From positions 62,001-126,000 of the forward strand of contig WFPC01000055.1 in assembly GCA_015487785.1 (NCBI GenBank): a stretch of 64,000 bases of DNA, in the 5' to 3' direction. This DNA is from Gammaproteobacteria bacterium. GTDB taxonomy: Bacteria; Pseudomonadota; Gammaproteobacteria; S012-40. Below the pieces are notes generated by a model. The model saw nothing but the letters and a program-made list of their open reading frames with translations. It had not been told where the DNA came from and did no database searches. Below, piece after piece: positions 36,361 through 44,796 of the stretch. A program made the translations under genes and the position numbers. The stretch's first letter is position 1. Each line of letters opens with the position of its first letter.

Positions 36361-37242
36361 ATGAACAACAGCCACCGTGGTGTTTCCGGCAGGTATTGGC
36401 GGCTCGTCGTGGGCCTGCTCTGTGGATTGTCATCGTCCATGGTCCTGGCCGGGATAGCCGAATCCGTACACAATCTGGGTATGACGGGGACCGGGCCCAG
36501 TGCCAATGGCGGTCAGCGCAACCAGTTTTCGGGCACGGCGGAGATCTGTGTGTTCTGTCATACACCGCACGGCGGTGATGCCCGTGCCGCGGTGCCGTTG
36601 TGGAACCGTCGCCTCAACAACCCTTCCAGCTATGCCACCTACGACGATCTGGGCACCAGCACCTTCGATGCCGAGGTGGCGCCGGTGGGCTCGGTGTCCA
36701 TCGGTTGTCTGTCCTGCCATGACGGCACCATGGCCATCGACAGCATGATCAACGAACCGGGTTCCGGTGCCGACAATCCCGGTTTCTCCGCCGGCACTTG
36801 GACCGGCAGCGATATCCTCGGGCCGGACGACGGCAAACTGGCGGTGGGTATCGTGCAAAACCTGGGCACCGATCTCACCAACGACCACCCCGTGGGCATG
36901 CAGTATGCCGGTGGCGGAATCTCTGCCTCCACGCCGATTCTGCCCCAGGGTGATACCACCGACCCGGACTTTGCTCCCGTGCTCTACAAGATTCGCGATG
37001 GCCGTTACCTGTGGTGGGTGGACAAAGACTGGCGCACCGGTGGCGATGGCGAGCGTAGCAAGACTGATGTGATCCTCTACACCCGTGATGCCGCCAATGG
37101 CTATCCGGGACAGACCCAGCAGGAGCCCTTCGTCGAGTGTGCCAGTTGTCACGATCCGCATACCACGGAGAACCCCACTTTCCTGCGCATCAGCAATACC
37201 GAGACACCCAGTGGCTTGTGTCTGACCTGTCATGTGAAATAG
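36361..37242 (+). CDS. Tetrahaem c-type cytochrome
   Basis: A 293-residue exported cytochrome with four CXXCH sites: CVFCH, CLSCH, CASCH and CLTCH. The start MNNSHRGVSGRYWRLVVGL is preceded by GGGGGGAG. A signal peptide ends near VLA-GIAESVHN. Its layout (CVFCHTPH..., CLSCHDGTMAIDS, NLGTDLTNDHPVGM, CASCHDPH) is shared with the N-terminal part of the 12-haem cytochrome at 45896, so the two are homologues. It is likely a periplasmic or outer-membrane electron carrier in the same pathway. Confidence 0.92.
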   Translation: MNNSHRGVSGRYWRLVVGLLCGLSSSMVLAGIAESVHNLGMTGTGPSANGGQRNQFSGTAEICVFCHTPHGGDARAAVPLWNRRLNNPSSYATYDDLGTSTFDAEVAPVGSVSIGCLSCHDGTMAIDSMINEPGSGADNPGFSAGTWTGSDILGPDDGKLAVGIVQNLGTDLTNDHPVGMQYAGGGISASTPILPQGDTTDPDFAPVLYKIRDGRYLWWVDKDWRTGGDGERSKTDVILYTRDAANGYPGQTQQEPFVECASCHDPHTTENPTFLRISNTETPSGLCLTCHVK

Positions 37243-37267
37243 CAGACCAGGGAGTGCGGGCAGGCCA

Positions 37268-38266
37268 ATGGTGTTGTTTCAATTCAAGCTCAAACGGCTG
37301 ACGGGCCTGATGGTCGCCGGCATGGCCCTGTTGTGTGCTTCCGCCAGTTACGCGGTATCCGAAACCCAGCAAAGGGTGCTGGGGCCGGAGGATTTCGCCA
37401 TTGTGGGTGACGAAATCATCAGCATGCGCGAATTTCAGGCCGCCTACCATGCGGGAATCCGCAAGCGCTTCTACCATGGCAAGGTGCCAGAAGAGCGCCT
37501 GCAAGCCTTCCGCAAGGAGATTTCGCAGACCCTGATCGACCGCAGCCTATTGTTGCAGGAGGCGCGTCGGCGTGGCCTTGCGCCCGACGAGGCCCAGGTG
37601 AAGGCCCAGCTGGCTCGCTACGAAGCCCGTTATCAAAAGCAGCCGCATTGGCAGGAGAACCGCGAGACCATTCTCGCGGGCCTGCGTGCCGCGCTGGAGG
37701 AGGAAAGTCTGCTCATGGTGCTGGAGCGGCAGGTCAAGGCGATGCCCGAACCCTTGCCGCAAGAGGTGCGCGAATACTACCAGGCGCATCCCGAGCTGTT
37801 CACCACGCCTGAGCAATTGCGTCTGTCGCTGATTCTGCTCAAGGTGGCGCCTTCGTCCACCGCCGAGGTGTGGCAGGCGGCCCACGAGGAAGCCCTGCGC
37901 TTGCGCCAGCGTCTGCAGAAAGGCGCCGATTTTGCCCAGATGGCGCGGATCCACTCGGGTGATGCCAGTGCCGCGGCTGGGGGTGACATGGGTTTCGTGC
38001 ACAAGGGTATGCTGGCCGCGCCGGTGCAACAGGTGGTGGATGGCCTGCAGCCGGGGCAGGTGAGCGAGCCGGTGGTGTTGCTCAGTGGGGTGGCGCTGTT
38101 TCGCCTGGAAGAGCGGATCGCCGCACGGCTGAACGATTTCGAAGCCGTGGCCGAGCGGGCCCGGCAATTGTTGCAGCGCGAGCGCAGCCAGGCGGCCTGG
38201 GAGGGTTTGCTGGCCAGGCTGCGTTCCACGGTGCAGGTTTCGGTCAATACGGCAGCCGTGGACTGA
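37268..38266 (+). CDS. Parvulin-type peptidyl-prolyl isomerase (PpiC/SurA-like)
   Basis: A 332-residue exported protein with a signal peptide ending near SYA-VSETQ. A SurA/PpiC-like N-terminal helical chaperone part (~35-175) is followed by a parvulin domain (~175-275): PEQLRLSLILLKVAPSS..., ADFAQMARIHSGDASAAAGGDMGFVHKGML, and GLQPGQVSEPVVLLSGVALFRLEE. It lies between a cytochrome and an outer-membrane barrel gene, so it probably helps fold the barrel or the haem proteins. Dedicated isomerases are a recurring part of porin-cytochrome gene sets. Confidence 0.88.
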   Translation: MVLFQFKLKRLTGLMVAGMALLCASASYAVSETQQRVLGPEDFAIVGDEIISMREFQAAYHAGIRKRFYHGKVPEERLQAFRKEISQTLIDRSLLLQEARRRGLAPDEAQVKAQLARYEARYQKQPHWQENRETILAGLRAALEEESLLMVLERQVKAMPEPLPQEVREYYQAHPELFTTPEQLRLSLILLKVAPSSTAEVWQAAHEEALRLRQRLQKGADFAQMARIHSGDASAAAGGDMGFVHKGMLAAPVQQVVDGLQPGQVSEPVVLLSGVALFRLEERIAARLNDFEAVAERARQLLQRERSQAAWEGLLARLRSTVQVSVNTAAVD

Positions 38267-38345
38267 TACGCTACCACGGTGCGGTCCGCTTCCTCGATGG
38301 AGCGGGACAAAAACAATGAAATAAAACAATTCTGGGAGATTACCG

Positions 38346-40124
38346 TTGAGGCAATCTGGGGGGGCACAAGGTGTCATGGCGCGGGCGGGCAGGCTGGCCT
38401 GCGCCCTGGGTCTGGCCATGGGCGTGTGCGCGCCGATGCTCCAGGCTGCCCAGGCACCGCTCAAGCTCTACGGCGACGTGGGTTACTTCTATACCCTCAG
38501 CGAAGCCGATGGCGGTGCCCAGACCGAGAACACCTATCTCATCGGCTCGCTCAACCTCAACAGCTACCTGTGGCGGCCCTGGTTCGCCACTTTCGATGGG
38601 GGGGGGGTCATCAGTACCTCCAGCAACCGGACCAAGGCGGTGGAAACCAACACCGAGGTGCTCTCCAGCCGGCTCAATCTGGAATTTTTGCCACTGAGCC
38701 GTTTTCCCTTGCGTCTGAGCTACACCAGCAGCGACAATACCGTCGACCGCTTGAACAAGGACGAGACCATCGCCGACTTCGGGCAGTCCTTCCGCACCCG
38801 GGATTTTCTCGCCAAGCAGAGCTTCATCGGGCGCTCCGGCAAGCGCCTGGATGCCTGGTACAACTGGAAGATTCGCGGCTCCGATAATTTCGGTGAAATG
38901 GAAGACACCAACTACGGGCTCAAGTACGACAGCCGCTCGCGTACCCAGAATTTCTACGCCAGCGCCATCCGCCAGGTACAGGGGCGTTCGCTGATCGACA
39001 GTGTTTCCACCAATACCCGGCTGGATCTGACTCACAATTATTTCCCCACCAGCGAGTTCTACATCAAGTCATTGCTGAACCAGACCCGGGTCGACAACGA
39101 AATGCAGGTGGGCAATGGCAGTTTCTTCCAGCAGAGCACCACCGACATCACCCAGGCCATCAGCTTTTTCTACTGGCGCCCGGTGTACAAGCCCTACACC
39201 ATGACCGGGGGCGCGCGGGTGCTGCGGCGGGCGGTGGACCTCACCACCGCGCAGACCGACCAGCGCAGTTTCAATGCCAATATTGCGGCCAATTATTTCG
39301 TCAACCGCAAAACCCGCATCACCGCCACGGCCAATGTGGCCTCGCTGGACTCCGAGGTCAACAACAGTCTGGGATCCAAGCAGACCCTGTCGGCCCTCTA
39401 CCAGTCCGACCGGCATCTCTTCCGCGGCATAAACTACTACTGGTATGGCAGCGCGGAAGTGGGCAACGATATCAGCGCCCAGTACGAAACCACGCAAAGC
39501 CGGCAGACCGGGAGCGCCACCCTCGGTCACAGCGTCAGCCGCCAGTGGGTCACCGGCAACCGCTCGGTGTTGCGCCTCAATGCCCAGCAGTCGCTCAATC
39601 AACTGGTGGAGATCGGCGGGCGCAACGACAAGCCCCTGAGCCTGGTGGATACGGCCACCCTGGCCTGGACCGAAAACCTGCGCAAGGGTTCGTCCTATGC
39701 CCAGTTGACCTTGATGGATTCCCGGCGTCTGACCGAGCGGGGTGAGACCCAGTTCCTGAATTTCCAGCTCTCGCGTACCATGCCGCTCAGCCGTGTGAGC
39801 AGCTGGGGGGGCAATGTGTCGATACAGAGTACCCGGCGGGATGCCGGCGATGGCAGTGACACCAGCTTCCTGACCACATCCACCGCCCAGTTGAACTACC
39901 AACACGCACGGTTGTTTGGTATATATAGGCTGAAACTGAGGACCAAACTCGACCTTCTCAGCATCGCCAACCGTGGAGGCGCCAACCGCAAACAGGCTGA
40001 CTGGCAGGCCAGGTTCAGCTACATGGTGGGCAAGCTGACCACGGCGCTGTTCTTGCGGGTGGTGGAGAGTGACTCCGGACTGGGAAGCCGGATGGCCGTT
40101 TTCCAGGTCAATCGCGGCTTTTAG
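38346..40124 (+). CDS. Outer-membrane beta-barrel protein (candidate porin of an electron conduit)
   Basis: A ~590-residue exported protein made almost wholly of alternating, aromatic-flanked strands and ending in Phe (RMAVFQVNRGF), as outer-membrane barrels do. Repeated strand-turn patterns such as LNLNSYLWRPWFATFDGG, RLDAWYNWKIRGSDNFGEM and SNRSVLRLNAQ are consistent with ~20 or more strands. The start may be TTG 38346 (GGGAG at good spacing) or ATG 38376; the signal peptide ends near LQA-AQAPLK. Size and gene order (cytochrome, isomerase, barrel, cytochromes) suit the MtrB/PioB-like sheath of an outer-membrane electron conduit, but sequence alone does not prove homology to MtrB. Confidence 0.82.
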   Translation: MRQSGGAQGVMARAGRLACALGLAMGVCAPMLQAAQAPLKLYGDVGYFYTLSEADGGAQTENTYLIGSLNLNSYLWRPWFATFDGGGVISTSSNRTKAVETNTEVLSSRLNLEFLPLSRFPLRLSYTSSDNTVDRLNKDETIADFGQSFRTRDFLAKQSFIGRSGKRLDAWYNWKIRGSDNFGEMEDTNYGLKYDSRSRTQNFYASAIRQVQGRSLIDSVSTNTRLDLTHNYFPTSEFYIKSLLNQTRVDNEMQVGNGSFFQQSTTDITQAISFFYWRPVYKPYTMTGGARVLRRAVDLTTAQTDQRSFNANIAANYFVNRKTRITATANVASLDSEVNNSLGSKQTLSALYQSDRHLFRGINYYWYGSAEVGNDISAQYETTQSRQTGSATLGHSVSRQWVTGNRSVLRLNAQQSLNQLVEIGGRNDKPLSLVDTATLAWTENLRKGSSYAQLTLMDSRRLTERGETQFLNFQLSRTMPLSRVSSWGGNVSIQSTRRDAGDGSDTSFLTTSTAQLNYQHARLFGIYRLKLRTKLDLLSIANRGGANRKQADWQARFSYMVGKLTTALFLRVVESDSGLGSRMAVFQVNRGF

Positions 40125-40229
40125 AGGGGGTTGGTGCCGAAGCGCGTCGCATGGGGCAGGGAAACTGTGTACAATCCAGGCTTTATGCCTGCTCGGCGAG
40201 GGCGGCACCGTCAAAAACTGGGGATATGA

Positions 40230-40262
40230 AAACCCGTGTATGGGCATGGCCATGACGGGTTT
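40230..40262 (+). terminator. Hairpin between the barrel gene and the first trihaem cytochrome
   Basis: AAACCCGT-N17-ACGGGTTT pairs as a perfect 8-bp stem, with CATGGCCATG inside the loop. No T-run follows. It may stabilise RNA or trim transcripts before the trihaem genes. The 40125-40308 gap also holds a TACAAT box (~40171). Confidence 0.4.
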
Positions 40263-40308
40263 CGTGGTGGTTTAGCTATTCGATGTATAAAAAAACGGAG
40301 AACGTAAC

Positions 40309-40749
40309 ATGAGAGCCAAAACGGAGCGCACAGCTGTTTGGAAAATCGCCCTCTTCGGGGTGCTGGCATGGGTGGGAGGACTGATGATGCCGCAACCGGC
40401 CCAGGCCGAGTATGCCGACGTGGTCATCAATAACTATGCGGACGCGGCGGGTATGCGCCCGGTGGTGTTTCCTCACTGGTATCATCGCATTCGTTTCCGT
40501 TGCAAGGTTTGCCACGCCGACCTGGGCTTCAAGTTCAAGGCAGGCGGTAACAAGATCACCATGGCGAAGATCATCGACGGCAAGTTCTGCGGTGCCTGCC
40601 ACAATGGCGAGATTTCCTGGTCGGTGGAAAACTGCGGCATGTGTCACTCGGGGATTCCGGGGACCCCGACCCACATCAGCGGCAGTACCGTACAACGCCT
40701 GGTAGCGCCGGCCTACAAAGCGCTGGACAAGAACAAGCAAGTGCAATAA
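40309..40749 (+). CDS. Trihaem c7-type cytochrome (1)
   Basis: A 146-residue exported cytochrome with signal peptide cleaved near AQA-EYADV. Three haem sites CKVCH, CGACH and CGMCH fall within ~55 residues in the arrangement of the c7-type trihaem domain: heme 1, then FKAGGNKITMAKIIDGKFCGACHNG, then a close third site. Extra His residues (FPHWYHRIRF) would supply the second axial ligands. Probably a small, soluble periplasmic or barrel-plugging electron carrier. It precedes the second trihaem gene by 19 bases. Confidence 0.92.
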   Translation: MRAKTERTAVWKIALFGVLAWVGGLMMPQPAQAEYADVVINNYADAAGMRPVVFPHWYHRIRFRCKVCHADLGFKFKAGGNKITMAKIIDGKFCGACHNGEISWSVENCGMCHSGIPGTPTHISGSTVQRLVAPAYKALDKNKQVQ

Positions 40750-40768
40750 TAACTAAAGGAATTCCAAG

Positions 40769-41467
40769 ATGAGAGATACAATAAAAGGTTTTGCGATCGC
40801 TGTTTCTCTGTCGGTGATGTCGACCGCCGCATTTGCGGAAGGTGGCGTTCCCTTGGTAGCCGCCGCCTCCAAACCCGTCACCTCCGCAGAGATCACCGGC
40901 TCGGTGCCCGAGAAACTGAATATTTCCAAGGCCAATGTATTCAACCGCCTGTTGAAGAAAATCAAGGATCCCAACGCGCCGCCACCGGAAGACGGCATCC
41001 ACGACACGGCCAACGAGGCCACTTTCGCCCTGCAACCGCCCAAGGTGGCCTACGAAGGCTGGCCCCGCACCGAATACGGCAATCACGTGGACTGGGTGAA
41101 GGCACTGAACGATGGTTTGATCAATCCGCGCTACGACCGGGTGGACCCGGAAGTGGAACCTTTCGTGATGGACCTGGATATTGTGCGCCCGGTCAAGGCC
41201 TCGGTGCCGGATGTGGTGTTCCCGCACAAGCCGCATACCCAGTGGCTGCATTGCTCCAACTGCCATCCGCGCATCTTCGTACCCCAGCGTGGCGCCAACC
41301 AGATCAACATGTCGGCCATCATTCTGGGTGAGAAGTGTGGTGTGTGCCACGGCAAGGTCTCCTTTCCGATTACCACCAAGTCGTGCAAGAAGTGTCACTC
41401 CAAGCCCAAGCCGGCCGATTGGACACCGCCGCTCAGCGAAGCGAGCGTGAAGAATCCCTGGCGCTGA
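40769..41467 (+). CDS. Trihaem c7-type cytochrome (2) with long N-terminal extension
   Basis: A 232-residue exported cytochrome (signal peptide ends near AFA-EGGVP). The C-terminal ~70 residues hold CSNCH, CGVCH and CKKCH in the same c7-type spacing (PQRGANQINMSAIILGEKCGVCHG). The N-terminal ~130 residues have no haem sites; the block EDGIHDTANEATFALQPPKVAYEGWPR is matched in the gene at 43164, so the two are paralogues. VVFPHKPHTQWLHCSNCHP gives likely axial His ligands. Confidence 0.92.
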   Translation: MRDTIKGFAIAVSLSVMSTAAFAEGGVPLVAAASKPVTSAEITGSVPEKLNISKANVFNRLLKKIKDPNAPPPEDGIHDTANEATFALQPPKVAYEGWPRTEYGNHVDWVKALNDGLINPRYDRVDPEVEPFVMDLDIVRPVKASVPDVVFPHKPHTQWLHCSNCHPRIFVPQRGANQINMSAIILGEKCGVCHGKVSFPITTKSCKKCHSKPKPADWTPPLSEASVKNPWR

Positions 41468-41478
41468 GCCTGGCGTTC

Positions 41479-41547
41479 GGGCGCCGCGCAAGCGGCGCCC
41501 ATAAACAAAATACATCTTGCCGCGGGCGGGTGTATTTTGTTTATGGG
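41479..41547 (+). promoter_or_regulatory. Two overlapping, mutually exclusive hairpins
   Basis: Hairpin 1: GGGCGCCGC-GCAA-GCGGCGCCC (41479-41500), 9 bp with a four-base loop. Hairpin 2: a perfect 17-bp repeat CCCATAAACAAAATACA (41498-41514) / TGTATTTTGTTTATGGG (41531-41547) with a 16-base GC-rich loop. They share CCC at 41498-41500, so both cannot form fully at once. A T6 run (41555-41560) lies after hairpin 2, suggesting a terminator or RNA switch between the cytochrome and cupredoxin genes. Confidence 0.6.
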
Positions 41548-41625
41548 AGTTCCGTTTTTTGATTTTCCAATTCGAGGCCCGGGCCGCTTGCAGCAGGTGG
41601 CGGGGTAATGCAAGGATCGATATTG

Positions 41626-43167
41626 ATGACAAGAGCAATGGGCCATCTGGGTGTGGCGATCGCGCTGGCAGCCCTGCTCAGTGGTTGCAGCGTGATGGAG
41701 CGCTTGCGCGGGGAAGAGACGGAGACGTCTACGCCCGCAGCCGAGACCGCGCCGGAGCAACAGAAGCCCAAGGCGGCCAAGGACAAGGAGCAAGTTGCGC
41801 CCGACATGGAAGTTCTGGCAACGCCGGTGACACCTCCCGCTCCGGTGGAAGATCTGCAGCCCCTGGCACCCGAGCCGGTGGAGGAGCGTGGGGCAGTGGA
41901 GCAGGAAGTTCCCGCAGCGAAACCACAGCCGGAAGAGCCTGTCAGCAAGCTGACGGATGCGCCGCCGAATACCTTTGTGGTGGAGGTGCGGGAGAAGACC
42001 GATCAGCATCCCTACTATGGCAAGGGCAGTCGCTTGGGCTTCGTGGTCGACGGCCTGCCGGGCAAGGCTATCGTGGTGCAGCGGGGCAAAACCTACACCT
42101 TTCGCGTGCGCACCAATATCAAGCACGATTTCTATCTCAGTCGCAAGGATGTGGGCTGGGGCTCGGCGGTGTATTCCCGAGGGGTCGAGGGACAGTTCAC
42201 CTATAAGGGGGACGTGAGCTTTACTCCCGATGAGCAGACGCCCGACACACTCTATTACGAGTGTCGTAATCACCAATACATGGGCGGGCGTATCGTGGTG
42301 GTGGATGCGGGAGCCGACGTGGAAGCGGTGAAGGCGCGCTTGCTCGAGGAGCGCAAAGCGGCCCTGGCCAAGCGGGCAAAGGCTGTGGCTACCGGGGTGA
42401 GTGAAACCCAGGCCAAGCAAAAGCTGGCCTATGTGAAAATGCTGTTGCGGCTCAAGACCGAGACGCTTGCGGCGTCTGTGCAACAGGGCATCGAGAGCAA
42501 GTTGCAAGCTGCGACGGAAGCCATGGCAGCGCAGGATTTCGCCATGGCCTATGCCCTGGCGGACGAGGCAGGACGGGCGTTCGCCCCAGGGCCCGGGACA
42601 CGGGGGCCCAGTGATGCCGAGCTGGCCAAGCAAAGAGACGATTATGAGCTGAAACTGGAGACGGTGCATAGTTTCCAGAAATCCCACCAGCGGGCCTTCG
42701 ATGAGGCGCAGAAATCCGGTGGCGAGATAGAGCCGGTGGATTATGATCACGCCAAGGTCGACAGCCTGGTAGTGGAAGCCGCCCGGCTGGCGGAGCAGAA
42801 CAAATATCCCCAGGCGACGCGCAAGCTGGCCCGTGCGGAGCGGGAGATCACCGTTGCTCTCAACGGGATGCTGGGATCGCGCACGGTGGTGTTCGAGCTG
42901 AAATTCGATACCCCCGCCGATGAATACCGCTATGAAGTGGATCGTTACAAGAGTTACCTGGTATTGATTCCCAAGGCGATCGAGGTGCGCAAGCCCAGCC
43001 AGGGTGCCATCAAACTGGCACAGACCTATGTGGACAAGGGCAAGTTCTTCGCCGAGAAGGCAGAGGAATCCGCCCAGGCCGGCCGTTATGCCGAGGCTAT
43101 CGTCATCGTCAAGGATGCTACCAAGGAGGTTCGGCGCGGCTTGATGATTCTCGGAGTATCCATGTGA
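41626..43167 (+). CDS. Lipoprotein with amicyanin-type cupredoxin domain and helical tail
   Basis: A 513-residue lipoprotein (lipobox ALLSGC, Cys21). A Pro/Glu-rich linker (~25-110) leads to a ~110-residue beta domain (~118-230). This domain ends YYECRNHQYMGGRIVVVD, giving C213-x2-H216-x2-M219, the ligand spacing of amicyanin; an upstream His167 (NIKHDFYL) could be the fourth ligand. A type 1 copper site is therefore likely but unproven. The remaining ~280 residues are charged, helical and TPR-like in character. The ATG at 41626 has an AAGGA site and gives a proper lipoprotein signal; the ORF track start is 6 codons earlier. It sits among the cytochrome genes and may be a copper electron relay. 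Confidence 0.78.
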   Translation: MTRAMGHLGVAIALAALLSGCSVMERLRGEETETSTPAAETAPEQQKPKAAKDKEQVAPDMEVLATPVTPPAPVEDLQPLAPEPVEERGAVEQEVPAAKPQPEEPVSKLTDAPPNTFVVEVREKTDQHPYYGKGSRLGFVVDGLPGKAIVVQRGKTYTFRVRTNIKHDFYLSRKDVGWGSAVYSRGVEGQFTYKGDVSFTPDEQTPDTLYYECRNHQYMGGRIVVVDAGADVEAVKARLLEERKAALAKRAKAVATGVSETQAKQKLAYVKMLLRLKTETLAASVQQGIESKLQAATEAMAAQDFAMAYALADEAGRAFAPGPGTRGPSDAELAKQRDDYELKLETVHSFQKSHQRAFDEAQKSGGEIEPVDYDHAKVDSLVVEAARLAEQNKYPQATRKLARAEREITVALNGMLGSRTVVFELKFDTPADEYRYEVDRYKSYLVLIPKAIEVRKPSQGAIKLAQTYVDKGKFFAEKAEESAQAGRYAEAIVIVKDATKEVRRGLMILGVSM

Positions 43168-43820
43168 GCGGCATGTCTGAAACACAAACGATGCGGCATG
43201 ATCGGAGTCGGGGTTTGGCTATGAAGGAGCGAGCGCGCCTTGGGCGCAGGATACGGGTGGTGCTGGTGATGGCAATGTTGGCCACGATGTTGCCGGCCTT
43301 TGCCTTGGACAAGAACAAGCCGGGTGTCTACGAGGAAAGTCGCGGGCATTTCCAGCTCCAGGGGGATATTGTTCCCATAGCCGAGGACGGTATTCATGAT
43401 CCCACCAATGAGGCGGTGCAGGTGCTGCAGCCGCCGGCCGAGGCCATGCTGGATTTTCCGCGTGACGACCGCGGTGTCATCAACTGGGTGGAGACTCTAG
43501 ACAAGGGATTGATCAACCCCCGCACCGGACTCACCGGGCATGAAAAGATGCATGCGGTGGATTTCGATGTCATTTTTCGCAATACCGCCTCCATGCCCTA
43601 TGTGCGTTTTCCGCACCGGCCGCATACCGTTTGGCTGACCTGCAAGAACTGTCATCCGGGTATATTCATTCCCCAGCGGGGTGCCAACCCGGTCACCATG
43701 GCCGCCATCATGCAGGGTGAATACTGTGGTGTGTGCCATGGCAAGGTAGCCTTTCCGCCCTACGAGTGCAAACGATGTCACAGAGTGCCGCGAGAAAGCG
43801 TCGGACTGCGCTACAAGTAG
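43164..43820 (+). CDS. Trihaem c7-type cytochrome (3), paralogue of the 40769 gene
   Basis: A ~200-218-residue cytochrome with CKNCH, CGVCH and CKRCH. It shares blocks with the gene at 40769: EDGIHDPTNEAVQVLQPP, DKGLINPR, FPHRPHTVWLTCKNCHPGIFIPQRGAN, and GEYCGVCHGKVAFP. The GTG at 43164 overlaps the preceding stop; ATG 43173 or 43221 (MKERARLGRRIRVVLVMAM) are alternatives and the last gives the cleanest signal peptide. It overlaps the NHL lipoprotein gene downstream, so the set is one operon. Confidence 0.9.
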   Translation: MSGMSETQTMRHDRSRGLAMKERARLGRRIRVVLVMAMLATMLPAFALDKNKPGVYEESRGHFQLQGDIVPIAEDGIHDPTNEAVQVLQPPAEAMLDFPRDDRGVINWVETLDKGLINPRTGLTGHEKMHAVDFDVIFRNTASMPYVRFPHRPHTVWLTCKNCHPGIFIPQRGANPVTMAAIMQGEYCGVCHGKVAFPPYECKRCHRVPRESVGLRYK

Positions 43821-44794
43821 TTTTCGCGCTGTTGCTAGGCGCGGTACTGGCGGGATGTGCCAGTGCGCCGCCGTTGTCGCAGGAGCCTCATTCCAGCTCC
43901 GGAGAGCAGGCCAAGACCCTGCGTTTCCGTGCCATGCTCGATGTCGTGGATCTGGGTTCGCAGGATTTTCTCAAGCGCTTCCTGTTCGGGCGCGCCCGCT
44001 ATGATCTCAAGCAGCCCACGGCGATCGATGTGCGTGACCGCTGGATGTATATCGCCGATGCCGGCGAGGGCATGGTTTTCAAATACGACATGCAGGCCCG
44101 GCGCCTGGAGCCCATTCTGTGGGCAGGTGACCGGGTGGCAGGCGAGATTTCCGACATCTATATTGCCAAGGATCTGTCCTTCTATGCCACCGATGTACTG
44201 GGTAAGCGGGTAATACACTTCTCGCCCTCAGGTCGGGTGTTGCAGGTGTTCCAGGATGCGCCCAATATTTCACGACCCATCGCCATTCATGTGGATGAAC
44301 AACGCAAGCTGCTCTACGTGGCCGATGAGGTCTACAGCAAGATCGTGGTGTTCGGTTTTGATGGCCAGCCTCTGCGTGGCTATGGCAGGCGTGGAGAGGG
44401 TGAGGGCCGGTTTCGCATCATCACCGACATGATCAAGGCGCGTGAAGGCGGCTTCTATGTCAGCGACCGCATCGAGCTACCGGTGCAACTGCTCGACGAG
44501 CAGGGTCGGTATGTGACCCATTTCGGCGAGACGGAACTGGTTTTTCCCACCGCCCTGGCCGAGGACAGGTTCGGGCGGGTGTTCGTCAGCGACAAGTCCG
44601 ACAGCCTGATCAAGGTGTTTCGGCGCGGCAAGTTGATCGACAGCGTGGGGCGCAATGGCTATGGTGCCGGCGAGTTTCGCTATATCAGTGACATGAAGCT
44701 CAAGGGTGACACGCTCTATGTGGTGGACAGCCTCAATGGCCGGATCCAGATCTTCGATGTGCTTGCCGATGACCTGCTGACAGTCAACGATTGA
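43775..44794 (+). CDS. NHL-repeat lipoprotein 2
   Basis: A 339-residue lipoprotein (ALLLGAVLAGC lipobox). Beta-propeller repeats appear as PTAIDVRDRWMYIADAGEGMVFKYD, PIAIHVDEQRKLLYVADEVYSKIVVFGFDG, and PTALAEDRFGRVFVSDKSDSLIKVF. It begins inside the 3' end of the trihaem gene (46-base overlap) and ends next to NHL protein 3. Likely anchored to a membrane and facing the periplasm or cell surface; a scaffold or partner-binding role within the cytochrome complex is inferred. Confidence 0.85.
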   Translation: MSQSAARKRRTALQVVFALLLGAVLAGCASAPPLSQEPHSSSGEQAKTLRFRAMLDVVDLGSQDFLKRFLFGRARYDLKQPTAIDVRDRWMYIADAGEGMVFKYDMQARRLEPILWAGDRVAGEISDIYIAKDLSFYATDVLGKRVIHFSPSGRVLQVFQDAPNISRPIAIHVDEQRKLLYVADEVYSKIVVFGFDGQPLRGYGRRGEGEGRFRIITDMIKAREGGFYVSDRIELPVQLLDEQGRYVTHFGETELVFPTALAEDRFGRVFVSDKSDSLIKVFRRGKLIDSVGRNGYGAGEFRYISDMKLKGDTLYVVDSLNGRIQIFDVLADDLLTVND

Positions 44795-44796
44795 GC

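Noticed and set aside
41395-43185. 596-residue minus-strand ORF opposite the cupredoxin gene
   Set aside because: It covers the cupredoxin lipoprotein and ends in the trihaem gene; the plus-strand product has a lipobox and copper motif, the minus-strand one has neither.
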